Part shown: piece after piece, positions 1-8,310 of the stretch
Layout: each line of letters starts with the position of its first letter
Position numbering within the stretch: the first letter of the stretch is position 1
Assembly: GCA_027592275.1 (NCBI GenBank)
Contig: JAQCKF010000010.1
Location: 76,972-110,492, forward strand
Direction of reading: 5' to 3'
Length of the DNA stretch: 33,521 nucleotides
DNA from: Pseudomonadota bacterium
GTDB lineage: Bacteria > Pseudomonadota > Gammaproteobacteria > Pseudomonadales > Pseudohongiellaceae
The notes under the pieces: generated by a model
Databases searched by the model: none
Told to the model about the DNA's origin: nothing
What the model saw: only the letters and a program-made list of their open reading frames with translations
Position numbers and translations under genes: made by a program

Positions 1-1
1 T

Positions 2-865
2 ACTAAAGACTGCGCTGACCGCGGCTTCGAGCTAAAGGAAGTGGCTTCCGGTTTTAGATTTCAGGTGAAGCAGGAGCTTAGCGAATGGATTGCGAAACTC
101 TGGGAGGAGCGTCCGCCCCGTTACACTAGAGCGCTGCTGGAGACCCTGGCCCTCGTCGCCTACAGACAGCCAATAACTCGAGGTGATATCGAAGAGATAC
201 GCGGCGTGGGAGTGAGTTCAAACATTGTCCGTACATTGCTGGATAGAGAGTGGATTCGTGTGGTCGGTCATAGAGATGTGCCCGGTCGCCCGGCGATGTT
301 TGCTACTACGAAGCAGTTTTTAGACTATTTTAATTTGAAGAGTTTACAAGACTTGCCACCACTTTCTGAGATCAAGGACCTAGCCGTGGCCGATCCTGAG
401 TTCGATCTCGAAGATGATCTGGCAGGCCAGCGCATTCTCGAGCTTCCAGAGGAAGTCATAGATGAGAACAGCATCGAGTTAACAGAGTCGGATAAGGCTG
501 ACTTGATCGCAGAAGAAGAAGCCGTCGCGCTCTCCAAGAAGCCGCTCGACGAGATTCTACAGCTACCGCCAGAGCTACAATATCCTACCGTAATCGATGA
601 AGAGGACGAGGAGCCAGACGCAGAGGATGTGGAATTCGAAGAAGAATTTGGCATCAAGGAATTGGATGAAGCGCTTGACTCGCTAGAGGCGGTAGACCGT
701 AAAGTCACTGAATCTGAATCTGAATCTGAATCTGAATCTGAATCTGAATCTGAATCTGAATCTGAATCTGAATCTGCTGAGGATGACGGAGACGCTTCTC
801 AAGAAGAATCGACAGAGATCGAATTTAGTGTGAATGATGATGCAGACACTAAGGTTCAGCACTGA
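2..865 (+). CDS. scpB: Segregation and condensation protein B (5' end outside window)
   Basis: ScpB is the winged-helix subunit of the SMC-ScpA-ScpB (or MksB-associated) complex that compacts and segregates the chromosome. The frame is open to the left edge, so the N-terminus is missing; the GTG at 41 lies inside the conserved domain and is not the start. The conserved core is clear: ERPPRYTRALLETLALVAYR, then QPITRGDIEEIRGV, VVGHRDVPGRPAMF and a DYFNLKSLQDLPPL motif, all as in E. coli ScpB. After the core comes a long, very acidic C-terminal tail of about 160 residues, much longer than in E. coli. The tail contains 11 uninterrupted Glu-Ser pairs (710-775). It is followed 61 bp downstream by rluB, a common scpA-scpB-rluB order. 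The family call is secure; the role of the tail is unknown. Confidence 0.95.
   Translation, partial: TKDCADRGFELKEVASGFRFQVKQELSEWIAKLWEERPPRYTRALLETLALVAYRQPITRGDIEEIRGVGVSSNIVRTLLDREWIRVVGHRDVPGRPAMFATTKQFLDYFNLKSLQDLPPLSEIKDLAVADPEFDLEDDLAGQRILELPEEVIDENSIELTESDKADLIAEEEAVALSKKPLDEILQLPPELQYPTVIDEEDEEPDAEDVEFEEEFGIKELDEALDSLEAVDRKVTESESESESESESESESESESESAEDDGDASQEESTEIEFSVNDDADTKVQH
710..775 (+). repeat. Hexanucleotide microsatellite (GAATCT) x11 inside scpB
   Basis: Eleven perfect tandem copies of GAATCT, in frame with scpB, encode (Glu-Ser)11. Every copy uses the same codon pair, which indicates recent expansion by replication slippage. Because the unit is six bases, gain or loss of copies changes tail length but not the reading frame. 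Confidence 0.97.
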
Positions 866-926
866 TTAAATCGCCGGCATGCCTAAGCTAGCCACAAGAA
901 ACCCATTAACATAAAACGAATAAATC

Positions 927-1694
927 ATGACTGAGAAGCTTCAAAAAGTATTAGCTCGTGCAGGCTTTGGTTCGCGCCGCGAAATCGAGACCTGGATTGC
1001 AAAAGGCCGCATCAAGGTCAATGGTAAGGTTGCCGTTATCGGCGACCGCGTGACCGACGACGATAAGATTATTGTCGATGGAAAGAAGTTGGCGCCGCAA
1101 AAGAAAATTCGTGAAGATCGGCGCGTGATTCTTTACAACAAACCTGAGAACGAAGTGTCGACTCGAAGTGATCCAGAGGGAAGGCGAACAGTTTTTGATA
1201 AGCTTCCTCCTTTGAAGCACGGTCGCTGGGTTTCTGTTGGCCGTCTTGATTTAAACACTAGTGGTCTCATGTTGTTTACTACCGACGGAGAACTCGCGAA
1301 CAAGTTGATGCATCCAAGCTCCCAGATTGAACGGGAATATGCGGTTCGCATCTTGGGGGATGTCACTCCGGAGATGGTTCAAGAGATGCACAAGGGCGTG
1401 ATTATCGAAGACCATCTCTGTCGCTTCACTGATATCCAGCACTACGGCGGTGAGGGCGTTAATCAGTGGTATCACGTTGTGCTGCTGGAAGGCCGCAATC
1501 GCGAAGTGCGTAAGTTGTGGGAATCACAAGGCGTGAAGGTCAGCCGCTTGAAGCGTGTTCGCTTTGGCCCGCTGTTTATCCCAAGCTCGGTTGTGAAGGG
1601 TAGGTTCAATGAACTAGGCAAGACCGAGATCGAGAAACTTCTTAAATTGGTTAATAGAGAGAGTGAGGCGCCTGCTCGAGATAAGCCGGACTAG
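927..1694 (+). CDS. rluB: 23S rRNA pseudouridine synthase (RluB family)
   Basis: This enzyme isomerises a uridine in 23S rRNA (U2605 in E. coli) to pseudouridine in the cytoplasm. The N-terminal 60 residues are an S4 RNA-binding domain (KLQKVLARAGFGSRREIE). The RsuA/RluB/E/F catalytic motif GRLDLNTSGLMLFT contains the catalytic Asp108, and a second conserved block, GRNREVRKLWESQG, follows. At 255 residues it is somewhat shorter than E. coli RluB, which has a longer basic tail. No strong ribosome-binding site precedes the ATG. The gene follows scpB in the same direction. Its stop codon shares the palindrome CTAG with the stop of the convergent reductase gene. RluE/RluF are less likely because of the scpB neighbour and the S4 domain. 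Confidence 0.93.
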   Translation: MTEKLQKVLARAGFGSRREIETWIAKGRIKVNGKVAVIGDRVTDDDKIIVDGKKLAPQKKIREDRRVILYNKPENEVSTRSDPEGRRTVFDKLPPLKHGRWVSVGRLDLNTSGLMLFTTDGELANKLMHPSSQIEREYAVRILGDVTPEMVQEMHKGVIIEDHLCRFTDIQHYGGEGVNQWYHVVLLEGRNREVRKLWESQGVKVSRLKRVRFGPLFIPSSVVKGRFNELGKTEIEKLLKLVNRESEAPARDKPD

Positions 1695-2449
1695 ACCGCC
1701 TCAAAATCCCTCACGTTCAACGCCTGACCGTGAATGCCCTGCGCGTCGCTACTCATCAAATAGAGATAGACTGGCATAAGCGATTCCGCCGTTGGCTGAG
1801 TCTCTGGATTCTCCGCCGGATAGGCATCGCGCCGCATATTGGTGCGAGTACCGCCGGGATTTAAGCTATTTACCCTTATCGATGTCGTGTTCTCCAATTC
1901 CTCGGCCAGTGTCTGCATCAATCCTTCTAGCGCAAATTTTGATACAGCGTAGGCTCCCCAAAATGCCCGGCCAACCCGACCCACACTGGAAGAGATAAAG
2001 AGTATTTGCGCGCTTTCCGACCTGTTCAGCGCTGGTATAAGAGATTGAGTCAGCTGAAACACAGCGTTAACGTTTACCTGCATTAGATCTGCCCAATCCT
2101 GCTCTGGATAGAATTCGATAGGGGTGCGCGCGCCCAATAGAGCAGCGTTATGTATAAGGCCGTCGAGGCACTCGAATTGCTCATTCAATGACTCTGCCAG
2201 AATTTTAAAGTCAGCCATCGACGCCGTCTTGAAATCCAGGGGATGAATAACCACCTTTCCCGGATGCAACCCATCTATTTCATCAAATACCGTTTCGAGC
2301 TTCTGCTGATTCCTGCCCAGCAGGACTACCGTAGCTCCATAGGCAGCGTAGGCCTTCGCACAGGCTTTACCAATACCATCGCTGGCGCCAGTAATGAGTA
2401 TGGTTTTATTGTCCAAGAAATTCTTTTCTGCGTCGTAGGTAAATGTCAT
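1691..2449 (-). CDS. yciK: YciK-family short-chain dehydrogenase/reductase
   Basis: This is a short-chain dehydrogenase of the YciK family, NAD(P)-dependent, with no established substrate. The cofactor motif TGASDGIG is near the N-terminus, followed by LLGRN (resembling E. coli YciK), the NAA motif in LIHNAALLG, a catalytic Ser in SSSVGRVGRAFWGAY, the YxxxK pair in YAVSK, and NPGGTRTNMR. I chose the ATG at 2449 (252 residues), one base after the mupP stop, because its N-terminus aligns with E. coli YciK. A TTG at 2458 would add three residues and overlap mupP. It is the last gene of the mtaD-ubiG-mupP-yciK run, an order also found in Pseudomonas. It converges on rluB with overlapping stop codons. 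Confidence 0.88.
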   Translation of the reverse strand: MTFTYDAEKNFLDNKTILITGASDGIGKACAKAYAAYGATVVLLGRNQQKLETVFDEIDGLHPGKVVIHPLDFKTASMADFKILAESLNEQFECLDGLIHNAALLGARTPIEFYPEQDWADLMQVNVNAVFQLTQSLIPALNRSESAQILFISSSVGRVGRAFWGAYAVSKFALEGLMQTLAEELENTTSIRVNSLNPGGTRTNMRRDAYPAENPETQPTAESLMPVYLYLMSSDAQGIHGQALNVRDFEAV

Positions 2450-2450
2450 G

Positions 2451-3152
2451 TTAGGCAAATTTCAGTAGATTCAAGAGTGAGATGGTTTGTTCGGAGGATT
2501 GCAGGATGAAGTCTGCGTACCACTCTTCGACTTTGGCGTCCATTGCCAGGTAGCCGTAGGCGGCCGCGATCGCAATCACATCGGCATTCTTAGCTGCTTG
2601 GATATCTCGAATGTGATCACCAATATATACGCATCGTTCACTAACGCGCCCCAGCTTCTCAAGTGCGAGAAAAATTGGCTCCGGGTGTGGCTTGGTTTGA
2701 CTAACATGATCTGGGCAGACTAATACGCTGCAGCGCGAGCTTAGGTGCAATTTCTCCAATAGACGGACACTATATTTCTCGGGCTTATTGGTTACGATCC
2801 CCCACGGAATGTTCTGTTCTTCTAGTTGCAATAGCAGGTCGTCTAATCCCGGATAGAGAGTAGCGACAGTGGAGTTTAGCTGCTCGAAGTAGAGGTCTAA
2901 TAGGCGTTGCAACAAATCAGCAAAATCAGCATGTGTTTCATCGATTTCAAAAGAGTGCTTAACGAGTGCGCGCGCCCCATTCGAGACGTTTAGATGGATG
3001 ATCTCGTGTGACAACGCCCCCTTACCGTGTTCTGCCAAGAGCTTGTTTACAACGAGGGTGAAATCTGGCGCCGTATCGATAAGCGTACCATCGAGATCGA
3101 ACAGAACACAGTCGATGGATGTTTCTAGTTTTTCATGTCGTGCCTGGGTCAT
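2451..3152 (-). CDS. mupP: HAD phosphatase, N-acetylmuramic acid 6-phosphate phosphatase type (MupP/Gph)
   Basis: This is a haloacid-dehalogenase phosphatase. MupP removes phosphate from MurNAc-6-phosphate in the AnmK/MupP/AmgK/MurU cell-wall recycling route of pseudomonads; the close relative Gph acts on phosphoglycolate. HAD motif I is FDLDGTLIDTAPD with nucleophile Asp19 and Asp21; motif II is IVTNKPEK; the lysine of motif III is in TKPHPEP; motif IV is YIGDHIRDIQAA. The segments NGARALV and CPDHVSQTKP match MupP of Pseudomonas better than enteric Gph. Its ATG overlaps the ubiG stop (ATGA), implying translational coupling. The choice of MupP over Gph rests on these motifs and on the ubiG-mupP-yciK order; no other recycling gene lies in the window. 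Confidence 0.85.
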   Translation of the reverse strand: MTQARHEKLETSIDCVLFDLDGTLIDTAPDFTLVVNKLLAEHGKGALSHEIIHLNVSNGARALVKHSFEIDETHADFADLLQRLLDLYFEQLNSTVATLYPGLDDLLLQLEEQNIPWGIVTNKPEKYSVRLLEKLHLSSRCSVLVCPDHVSQTKPHPEPIFLALEKLGRVSERCVYIGDHIRDIQAAKNADVIAIAAAYGYLAMDAKVEEWYADFILQSSEQTISLLNLLKFA

Positions 3153-3856
3153 GTTTGTGTCTCAGCTCGCGTATAGCAGGCGATATAATTAACATCGACG
3201 TTAGCCTCTAAGCTGTATTTGCGTGTGAGAGGGTTGTAGGTCATGCCGATCTGATCTTGCAGGTCTAATTTGCTAGCCCGACTCCATGCGGCGAGTTCGG
3301 AAGGTTTGATAAACCTAGCATAGTCATGTGTGCCGCGAGGCAGTAGGTTCAAAATATATTCGGCGCCAACGATAGCGAATAGATACGACTTAGGGTTTCG
3401 ATTGATCGTCGAGAAAAACACGGTTCCCCCAGGCTTTACCAAGTTGTGGCAGGCTTGAATCACTTTAGCGGGCTCAGGCACGTGTTCAAGCATCTCCAGA
3501 CAGGTAACGATGTCGAATTGCTCGCTGTGATCTTGCGCGTACTGTTCGGCCGAAGATTTCTGATAATCGATCTCCAGTTTGCTTTCTAGCTGATGAAGTC
3601 TGGCGACCGAGAGCGAGGCATCTGCCATGTCAATCGCAGTCACGCTGGCGCCATGATGGGCTATAGCCTCAGCTAGGATGCCGCCGCCGCAGCCGATATC
3701 TAGCACCTTCTTGCCTGCTGGGTTTACCTTGCGGCTGATATAGCTCATCCGCAGAGGGTTAATCTCATGCAGAGGTTTAAATTCGCTGTCAGGGTCCCAC
3801 CAGCGAGCCGCCAGTGCTTCGAATTTACGAATTTCTAGTTCGTCTACATTGTCCAT
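3149..3856 (-). CDS. ubiG: Ubiquinone biosynthesis O-methyltransferase
   Basis: UbiG is the SAM-dependent methyltransferase that carries out both O-methylations of ubiquinone synthesis (2-polyprenyl-6-hydroxyphenol and 3-demethylubiquinol). It acts at the inner face of the membrane. The N-terminus [26 protein letters not shown] is a UbiG signature. The SAM-binding motif VLDIGCGGG is at residues 51-59. [11 protein letters not shown] and the late block [21 protein letters not shown] are also typical. The length of 235 residues is normal. It lies 20 bp after mtaD and overlaps mupP by four bases, so the three genes are probably co-transcribed. Confidence 0.96.
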   Translation of the reverse strand: [235 protein letters not shown]

Positions 3857-3876
3857 ATCTTTTGCTGCCTAATTAA

Positions 3877-5214
3877 CTAGTCGCTAGTAGTTGAAAGTTT
3901 CGCTTGCCACTGCGCGCTTGCAGATTTTATTGCCCGAACATCTAGGCCTGTGAATTCGCCATCCTTCAATAACTGTTGTCCGGAACACCAGACATGTGAA
4001 ACCTGGGATGCTTGTGTTGCATACACTATCTGCGATATCGGGTTGTATATGGGTGTGCTATTCAGTGTATCGAGATCGATCGCGGTCATATCAGCATACT
4101 TACCGACTTCTAGGCTGCCGATCATTGCTTCGAGGCCTAGTGCTCTAGCGCCGTTTATCGTTGCCATTTCAAGTGCCTGGTGGGCAGGTAATACGCTAGC
4201 ATCTTTAGCTACACCTTTGGCGAGCAGCGCGGCGGTACGCATCTCAGAGATCATATCGAGGTCGTTGTTGCTCGCACAACCATCGGTGCCTAGAGCGACG
4301 TTAATGCCGGCCTTGCTTAGCTTGGCGACTTCGCAGAAGCCGCTGGCTAGTTTTAAGTTAGATTCAGGACAGTGCACAATATGAGACCCGGCTTCGGCAA
4401 GAGAGTCTATATCTGCGTCGGAGAGTTCTGTGCCATGCACGCAGACAAGGCGAGGGCTGAGCAGGCCTAGCTGTTTAAGCCGTTCGACCGGTGTTTTTCC
4501 ATCGGCTGCCACTGCGTCCGAGACTTCTTTGGCTGTCTCGTGCACGTGCATATGGATCGGTAGGTCCATCTCCTCGGCGAGTATCGATAGCTTCTTAAGC
4601 GCAGCGTCAGCCACCGTGTAGGGCGCATGGGGCCCGAACGCGGTATGAATTAGCTCGCTGTGTCGGTAGTCATCATGCAGTTTGGTCGCCTTTGAGATGT
4701 ATTCATCAGCATCTTGAGCCCACACTGTTGGAAAATCTAGAACCGGACTCGCAAGCTGCACTCGAATATTGGCTGCGAGCGCTGCCTTCGCTACTTGATC
4801 GGGATAGAAGTACATATCGGCGAAGCAGGTAGTGCCAGAACGTATCATCTCTGCGATGGCGAGGTTGGCGCCTGCAAGCACGTAGCTCTCAGAAACGAAC
4901 TTGGCCTCAAGGGGCCATATTGACTCTTCTAGCCACTGCGCAAGCGGCACGTCGTCGGCAATGCCTCGCATTAGCGCCATAGGGGAATGGCCGTGAGCGT
5001 TTATCAAGCCCGGTATTAGCGCGTGATTGGGTAGGTGCAAGAATTCGGTAGCATCGATCAATGTCTCAGCATCGGCCTGATTGCAGATAGCGACGATTTT
5101 ATTTCCCTTTACAGCGACGCAATGGCCTTCTAAAACCGCGCCTTGAGGCTGTACCGGGATGACCCATTTTGCCGAAATCAATAGATCGGCTTGAATACGC
5201 GTTGTTTCGCTCAA
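3877..5214 (-). CDS. mtaD: 5-methylthioadenosine/S-adenosylhomocysteine deaminase
   Basis: This is an amidohydrolase of the TRZ/ATZ group that deaminates methylthioadenosine or S-adenosylhomocysteine, part of methionine salvage. Metal-ligand motifs are visible: NAHGHSPMALMRG (HxH), a histidine in HMHVHETAKEV, and LGTDGCASNNDLDM with the catalytic Asp. GPHAPYTV is also typical. I chose the TTG at 5214 (445 residues) because AGAGG lies five bases upstream and the protein then starts like its Pseudomonas homologue. A GTG at 5265 would add 17 unconserved residues upstream of that ribosome-binding site. It heads the ubiG-mupP-yciK operon. In Pseudomonas, mtnA separates it from gyrA; here mtnA is absent from the locus. 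The exact substrate cannot be decided from the sequence. Confidence 0.9.
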   Translation of the reverse strand: MSETTRIQADLLISAKWVIPVQPQGAVLEGHCVAVKGNKIVAICNQADAETLIDATEFLHLPNHALIPGLINAHGHSPMALMRGIADDVPLAQWLEESIWPLEAKFVSESYVLAGANLAIAEMIRSGTTCFADMYFYPDQVAKAALAANIRVQLASPVLDFPTVWAQDADEYISKATKLHDDYRHSELIHTAFGPHAPYTVADAALKKLSILAEEMDLPIHMHVHETAKEVSDAVAADGKTPVERLKQLGLLSPRLVCVHGTELSDADIDSLAEAGSHIVHCPESNLKLASGFCEVAKLSKAGINVALGTDGCASNNDLDMISEMRTAALLAKGVAKDASVLPAHQALEMATINGARALGLEAMIGSLEVGKYADMTAIDLDTLNSTPIYNPISQIVYATQASQVSHVWCSGQQLLKDGEFTGLDVRAIKSASAQWQAKLSTTSD

Positions 5215-5243
5215 AATTGCCTCTGTTTTCCCGGTAAATAAAT

Positions 5244-5266
5244 CGTGATTTAAGCAAAAAATCACG
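5244..5266. repeat. 8-bp inverted repeat in the mtaD leader
   Basis: CGTGATTT (5244-5251) and AAATCACG (5259-5266) form a perfect 8-bp inverted repeat with a 7-nt centre. It lies between the likely mtaD -10 box and start codon, so it could be an operator or an mRNA hairpin. No bound protein can be named. Confidence 0.55.
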
Positions 5267-5272
5267 GCTCGG

Positions 5273-5278
5273 ATTATA
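5273..5278 (-). promoter_or_regulatory. Candidate -10 box for the mtaD-ubiG-mupP-yciK operon
   Basis: Read on the minus strand this is a consensus TATAAT, about 60 bases upstream of the chosen mtaD start. I see no good -35 hexamer at 16-18 bp, so the promoter call is tentative. Confidence 0.45.
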
Positions 5279-5381
5279 CCTAGAAAAATTCGAAATAGCG
5301 CGCTGCAAAGCTCCTTGTTTCTGGCGTTGGAAATTATTGAAAAAACAGGAGTTTTTAGGGTAAATACCCGTTATTTCGACT

Positions 5382-5423
5382 GTTACAAAAGCCCCTAATA
5401 GTGGTACAATACGGGGCTTTTGT
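5382..5423 (+). promoter_or_regulatory. Candidate gyrA promoter enclosed by an 11-bp perfect inverted repeat
   Basis: The -35 candidate GTTACA (5382-5387, 4 of 6 matches) and -10 TACAAT (5405-5410) are 17 bp apart. The arms ACAAAAGCCCC (5385-5395) and GGGGCTTTTGT (5413-5423) are perfect complements flanking the -10 box. Transcription would start near 5417, giving a leader of about 170 nt before gyrA. The remaining leader (5424-5589) holds no gene I can support. Confidence 0.6.
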
Positions 5424-5589
5424 GAGGATAGATTCCGCCTCAGAATTAAACTGCAATTTAGCTATCAAAAAAGCTCGAAATCGGCCGTTAAAATGGTTAA
5501 GGAAAAACAAAAAAATAGCCGTGTTTTCATGCAAGAAATCATGCCTCACCAATCGCTAGTTATCCCATTATTTAGGATGTAGTCAATCT

Positions 5590-8214
5590 ATGACCGAGTT
5601 TGCTAAACAGGTCTTGCCTGTCGCGTTAGAAAGTGAAATGCGGGAATCTTACCTCGCCTATGCAATGAGCGTGATTGTAGGTCGCGCTTTGCCTGATGTT
5701 AGGGATGGTTTGAAGCCCGTTCATCGCCGAGTGCTCTTCGCGATGAATGTACTTTCGAACGATTATAACAAGCCTTACAAGAAATCGGCTCGTATTGTGG
5801 GCGATGTTATTGGTAAGTATCACCCTCATGGCGATACCGCTGTCTATGACACAATCGTGCGTATGGCGCAGCATTTCTCGCTGCGCTATCCCTTGGTGGA
5901 TGGACAGGGCAACTTTGGCTCGGTAGATGGCGATTCTGCGGCAGCGATGCGTTACACAGAAATTCGCATGGAGAAGATTGCCCATGATTTGCTCGCAGAT
6001 CTGGACAAAGAAACGGTCGACTTCTCGCCTAACTATGATGGCACAGAGCATATTCCAAATGTTATGCCTACGCGGATCCCTAATTTATTGGTGAATGGTT
6101 CTTCCGGAATTGCAGTAGGCATGGCGACAAATATACCGCCGCATAACCTAAACGAGGTTATTGCCGGAGCCATGGCGTTAATGGAAAACCCCGAAATCGA
6201 TATTGATGGGCTGATGGAGCATATATCGGGCCCGGATTTCCCTACAGCAGCAATCATTAACGGCAAGGCCGGCATCGTTGAGGCCTATAAAACCGGCCGC
6301 GGACGCATCTACATGCGTGCGAAGGCGGAGATAATTGACAGTGAAAAGTCTGGAAAGCAGACGATAATTGTCCACGAAATCCCTTACCAACTGAACAAAT
6401 CCAAACTTATTGAAAAGATCGCCGAGCTCGTTAAAGAGAAGAAGATTGAGGGTATAACAGAGTTACGCGACGAGTCTGACAAGGATGGCATGCGCATTGT
6501 TATCGAGCTGCGTAAGGGTGAGATGGGCGATGTCGTGCTCAACAATTTGTACGCACAGACTCAGATGCAGTCGGTGTTCGGTATTAACATGGTAGCGCTG
6601 GTCGATGGTCAGCCACGACTACTTAACCTGAAGGAGATGCTCGATTCTTTCATCCGTCATCGCCGTGAGGTGGTCTCTAGGCGGACTAGCTATTTACTGC
6701 GAAAGGCCAGAGATCGCGGGCATATATTAGAAGGCCTTGCCGTAGCGCTAGCGAATATAGACGAAGTAATCGCGCTGATTAAGGCCTCGCCAACTTCGGC
6801 AGAGGCGAAAGTAAAACTGCTTGCCAGACCCTGGAAATCTGACAGTGTGTTAGAGATGCTAGGAGAAGTAGGGGCGGATGCTTGTAGGCCCGAAGGCTTG
6901 GATCCGCAATACGGCCTTAAGGACAAAGAATATTTTATTAGCCCAGAGCAGGCCCAGGCAATTCTAGATTTAAGATTACACCGTCTTACTGGCCTAGAGC
7001 ACGAGAAGCTAATAGGTGATTATACTGAGTTGCTCAAGCAGATTGCTGAATATCTAGATATTTTAGGGAATGAGTCTCGACTCTTAGGCGTGGTTCGCGA
7101 TGAGTTGGAGGCGGTAAAGAAAGAGTATGGCGATGAACGCCGCACTGAGATAGTAAGCTCGCAACTCGACCTCACTATGGAAGATTTAATTTCCGAAGAA
7201 GATCGAGTCGTTACCATTTCTAAAACGGGCTATGCGAAGTCTCAGCCACTTGCTGGCTATAGAGCGCAAAAGCGCGGCGGCACTGGTAAGGCGGCGGCTT
7301 CGGTTAAAGACGAAGATATTGTTGAGCACCTGCTGATCGCTAATACCCACGATACGCTGCTTTGTTTCAGCAGTCAGGGTAAAGTCTACTGGCTAAAAGT
7401 GTTCATGATCCCAGTGGCAAGCCGCACCGCTCGTGGTAAGCCTCTCGTTAATATCCTTCCCTTGGAAGAGGGCGAGCGCATCACTAGCATGTTACCGGTT
7501 AAGGACTACCCCGAAGACGAATTCGTGTTTATGGCCACATCTAACGGCACAGTTAAGAAGACTGCACTCACGAATTTTTCCAGACAGCGCAGTGTGGGCC
7601 TAAGAGCCATCGAACTGGATGAGGGCGATGAACTGGTTGGTACGGCAATAACAAATGGTTCTAAAGATGTAATGCTGATTAGTAGTAGCGGCAAGACGAT
7701 TCGATTTAATGAAGATGATGTTCGGGCAATGGGACGAACAGCTAGGGGCGTCAGAGGCATTAAGATGGCTGACGAATACAAGATGATTGCCCTCATCATT
7801 CCCGATCCTACCAAGCAGATACTGACAGTTTGCGAGCAGGGTTATGGAAAACGAACTCTAGTTGACGATTTTCCTGTCTATGGTCGCGGGGGGCAGGGCG
7901 TTATCGGTATCCAAACTAGTGATCGCAATGGTCCTGTAGTCGGAGCTGCACAAGTGTCAGAGTCCGACGAGATCATGCTGATATCGGATAAGGGAACTCT
8001 TGTTAGAACTCGAGTCGCCGAGGTATCTGTTCAGGGCAGGAATACACAGGGTGTACGCCTTATCCGTCTTAAAGAGGGTGAACATCTCGTAGGCCTCGAA
8101 CAGGTCGATGAGCCTGAAGAGGTAGAGGAATTGGAAGCCTCTATTGATGATCAAGTAGAATCAGTTGAGAGTTCTGAGCCTGCCGCCGATCCAGATACGA
8201 ACGAGCCTGAATAA
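5590..8214 (+). CDS. gyrA: DNA gyrase subunit A
   Basis: This is the DNA-breaking subunit of gyrase (GyrA2GyrB2), which introduces negative supercoils. The winged-helix region carries [17 protein letters not shown] with Asp82, Thr83 and Asp87; the catalytic Tyr122 is in [10 protein letters not shown]. The seven-residue GyrA box needed for DNA wrapping is seen as QKRGGTG at the start of the C-terminal beta-pinwheel. The protein ends in an acidic tail of about 35 residues. The length of 874 residues is normal. The ribosome-binding site is weak (AGGAT, more than 10 bases from the ATG). The gene faces away from mtaD and is followed by pheA in the same direction, without the serC seen there in Pseudomonas. 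Thr83 is the wild-type residue in Pseudomonas. Confidence 0.98.
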   Translation: MTEFAKQVLPVALESEMRESYLAYAMSVIVGRALPDVRDGLKPVHRRVLFAMNVLSNDYNKPYKKSARIVGDVIGKYHPHGDTAVYDTIVRMAQHFSLRYPLVDGQGNFGSVDGDSAAAMRYTEIRMEKIAHDLLADLDKETVDFSPNYDGTEHIPNVMPTRIPNLLVNGSSGIAVGMATNIPPHNLNEVIAGAMALMENPEIDIDGLMEHISGPDFPTAAIINGKAGIVEAYKTGRGRIYMRAKAEIIDSEKSGKQTIIVHEIPYQLNKSKLIEKIAELVKEKKIEGITELRDESDKDGMRIVIELRKGEMGDVVLNNLYAQTQMQSVFGINMVALVDGQPRLLNLKEMLDSFIRHRREVVSRRTSYLLRKARDRGHILEGLAVALANIDEVIALIKASPTSAEAKVKLLARPWKSDSVLEMLGEVGADACRPEGLDPQYGLKDKEYFISPEQAQAILDLRLHRLTGLEHEKLIGDYTELLKQIAEYLDILGNESRLLGVVRDELEAVKKEYGDERRTEIVSSQLDLTMEDLISEEDRVVTISKTGYAKSQPLAGYRAQKRGGTGKAAASVKDEDIVEHLLIANTHDTLLCFSSQGKVYWLKVFMIPVASRTARGKPLVNILPLEEGERITSMLPVKDYPEDEFVFMATSNGTVKKTALTNFSRQRSVGLRAIELDEGDELVGTAITNGSKDVMLISSSGKTIRFNEDDVRAMGRTARGVRGIKMADEYKMIALIIPDPTKQILTVCEQGYGKRTLVDDFPVYGRGGQGVIGIQTSDRNGPVVGAAQVSESDEIMLISDKGTLVRTRVAEVSVQGRNTQGVRLIRLKEGEHLVGLEQVDEPEEVEELEASIDDQVESVESSEPAADPDTNEPE

Positions 8215-8232
8215 AACAAGACGGCCAGTTAC

Positions 8233-8259
8233 ACTGCCCATAGAGAAATCGCGGGCAGT
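8233..8259 (+). repeat. Hairpin between gyrA and pheA
   Basis: ACTGCCC (8233-8239) and GGGCAGT (8253-8259) form a 7-bp stem with a 13-nt loop. No T-run follows, so it is not a clear terminator; it may be an mRNA stability or processing element. The pheA frame is open back to the gyrA stop but has no upstream start codon. Confidence 0.45.
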
Positions 8260-8310
8260 TCGTATTGCTTAAGAAATTCCAAATTAACAAAAACTAATTG
8301 TTATAGACCT

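Noticed and set aside
5244..5266. Inverted repeat in the mtaD leader as a CRP-type site
   Set aside because: The GTGA and TCAC half-sites are 13 bases apart instead of the 6-8 expected for CRP/FNR family sites.
5836..5850. GyrA Thr83 as a quinolone-resistance mutation
   Set aside because: Thr at 83 is the normal residue in Pseudomonas and many relatives, and Asp82 and Asp87 are intact.
5626..7814. Several open frames of 65-141 codons antisense to gyrA
   Set aside because: They mirror the codon structure of gyrA, lack ribosome-binding sites and resemble no known family.
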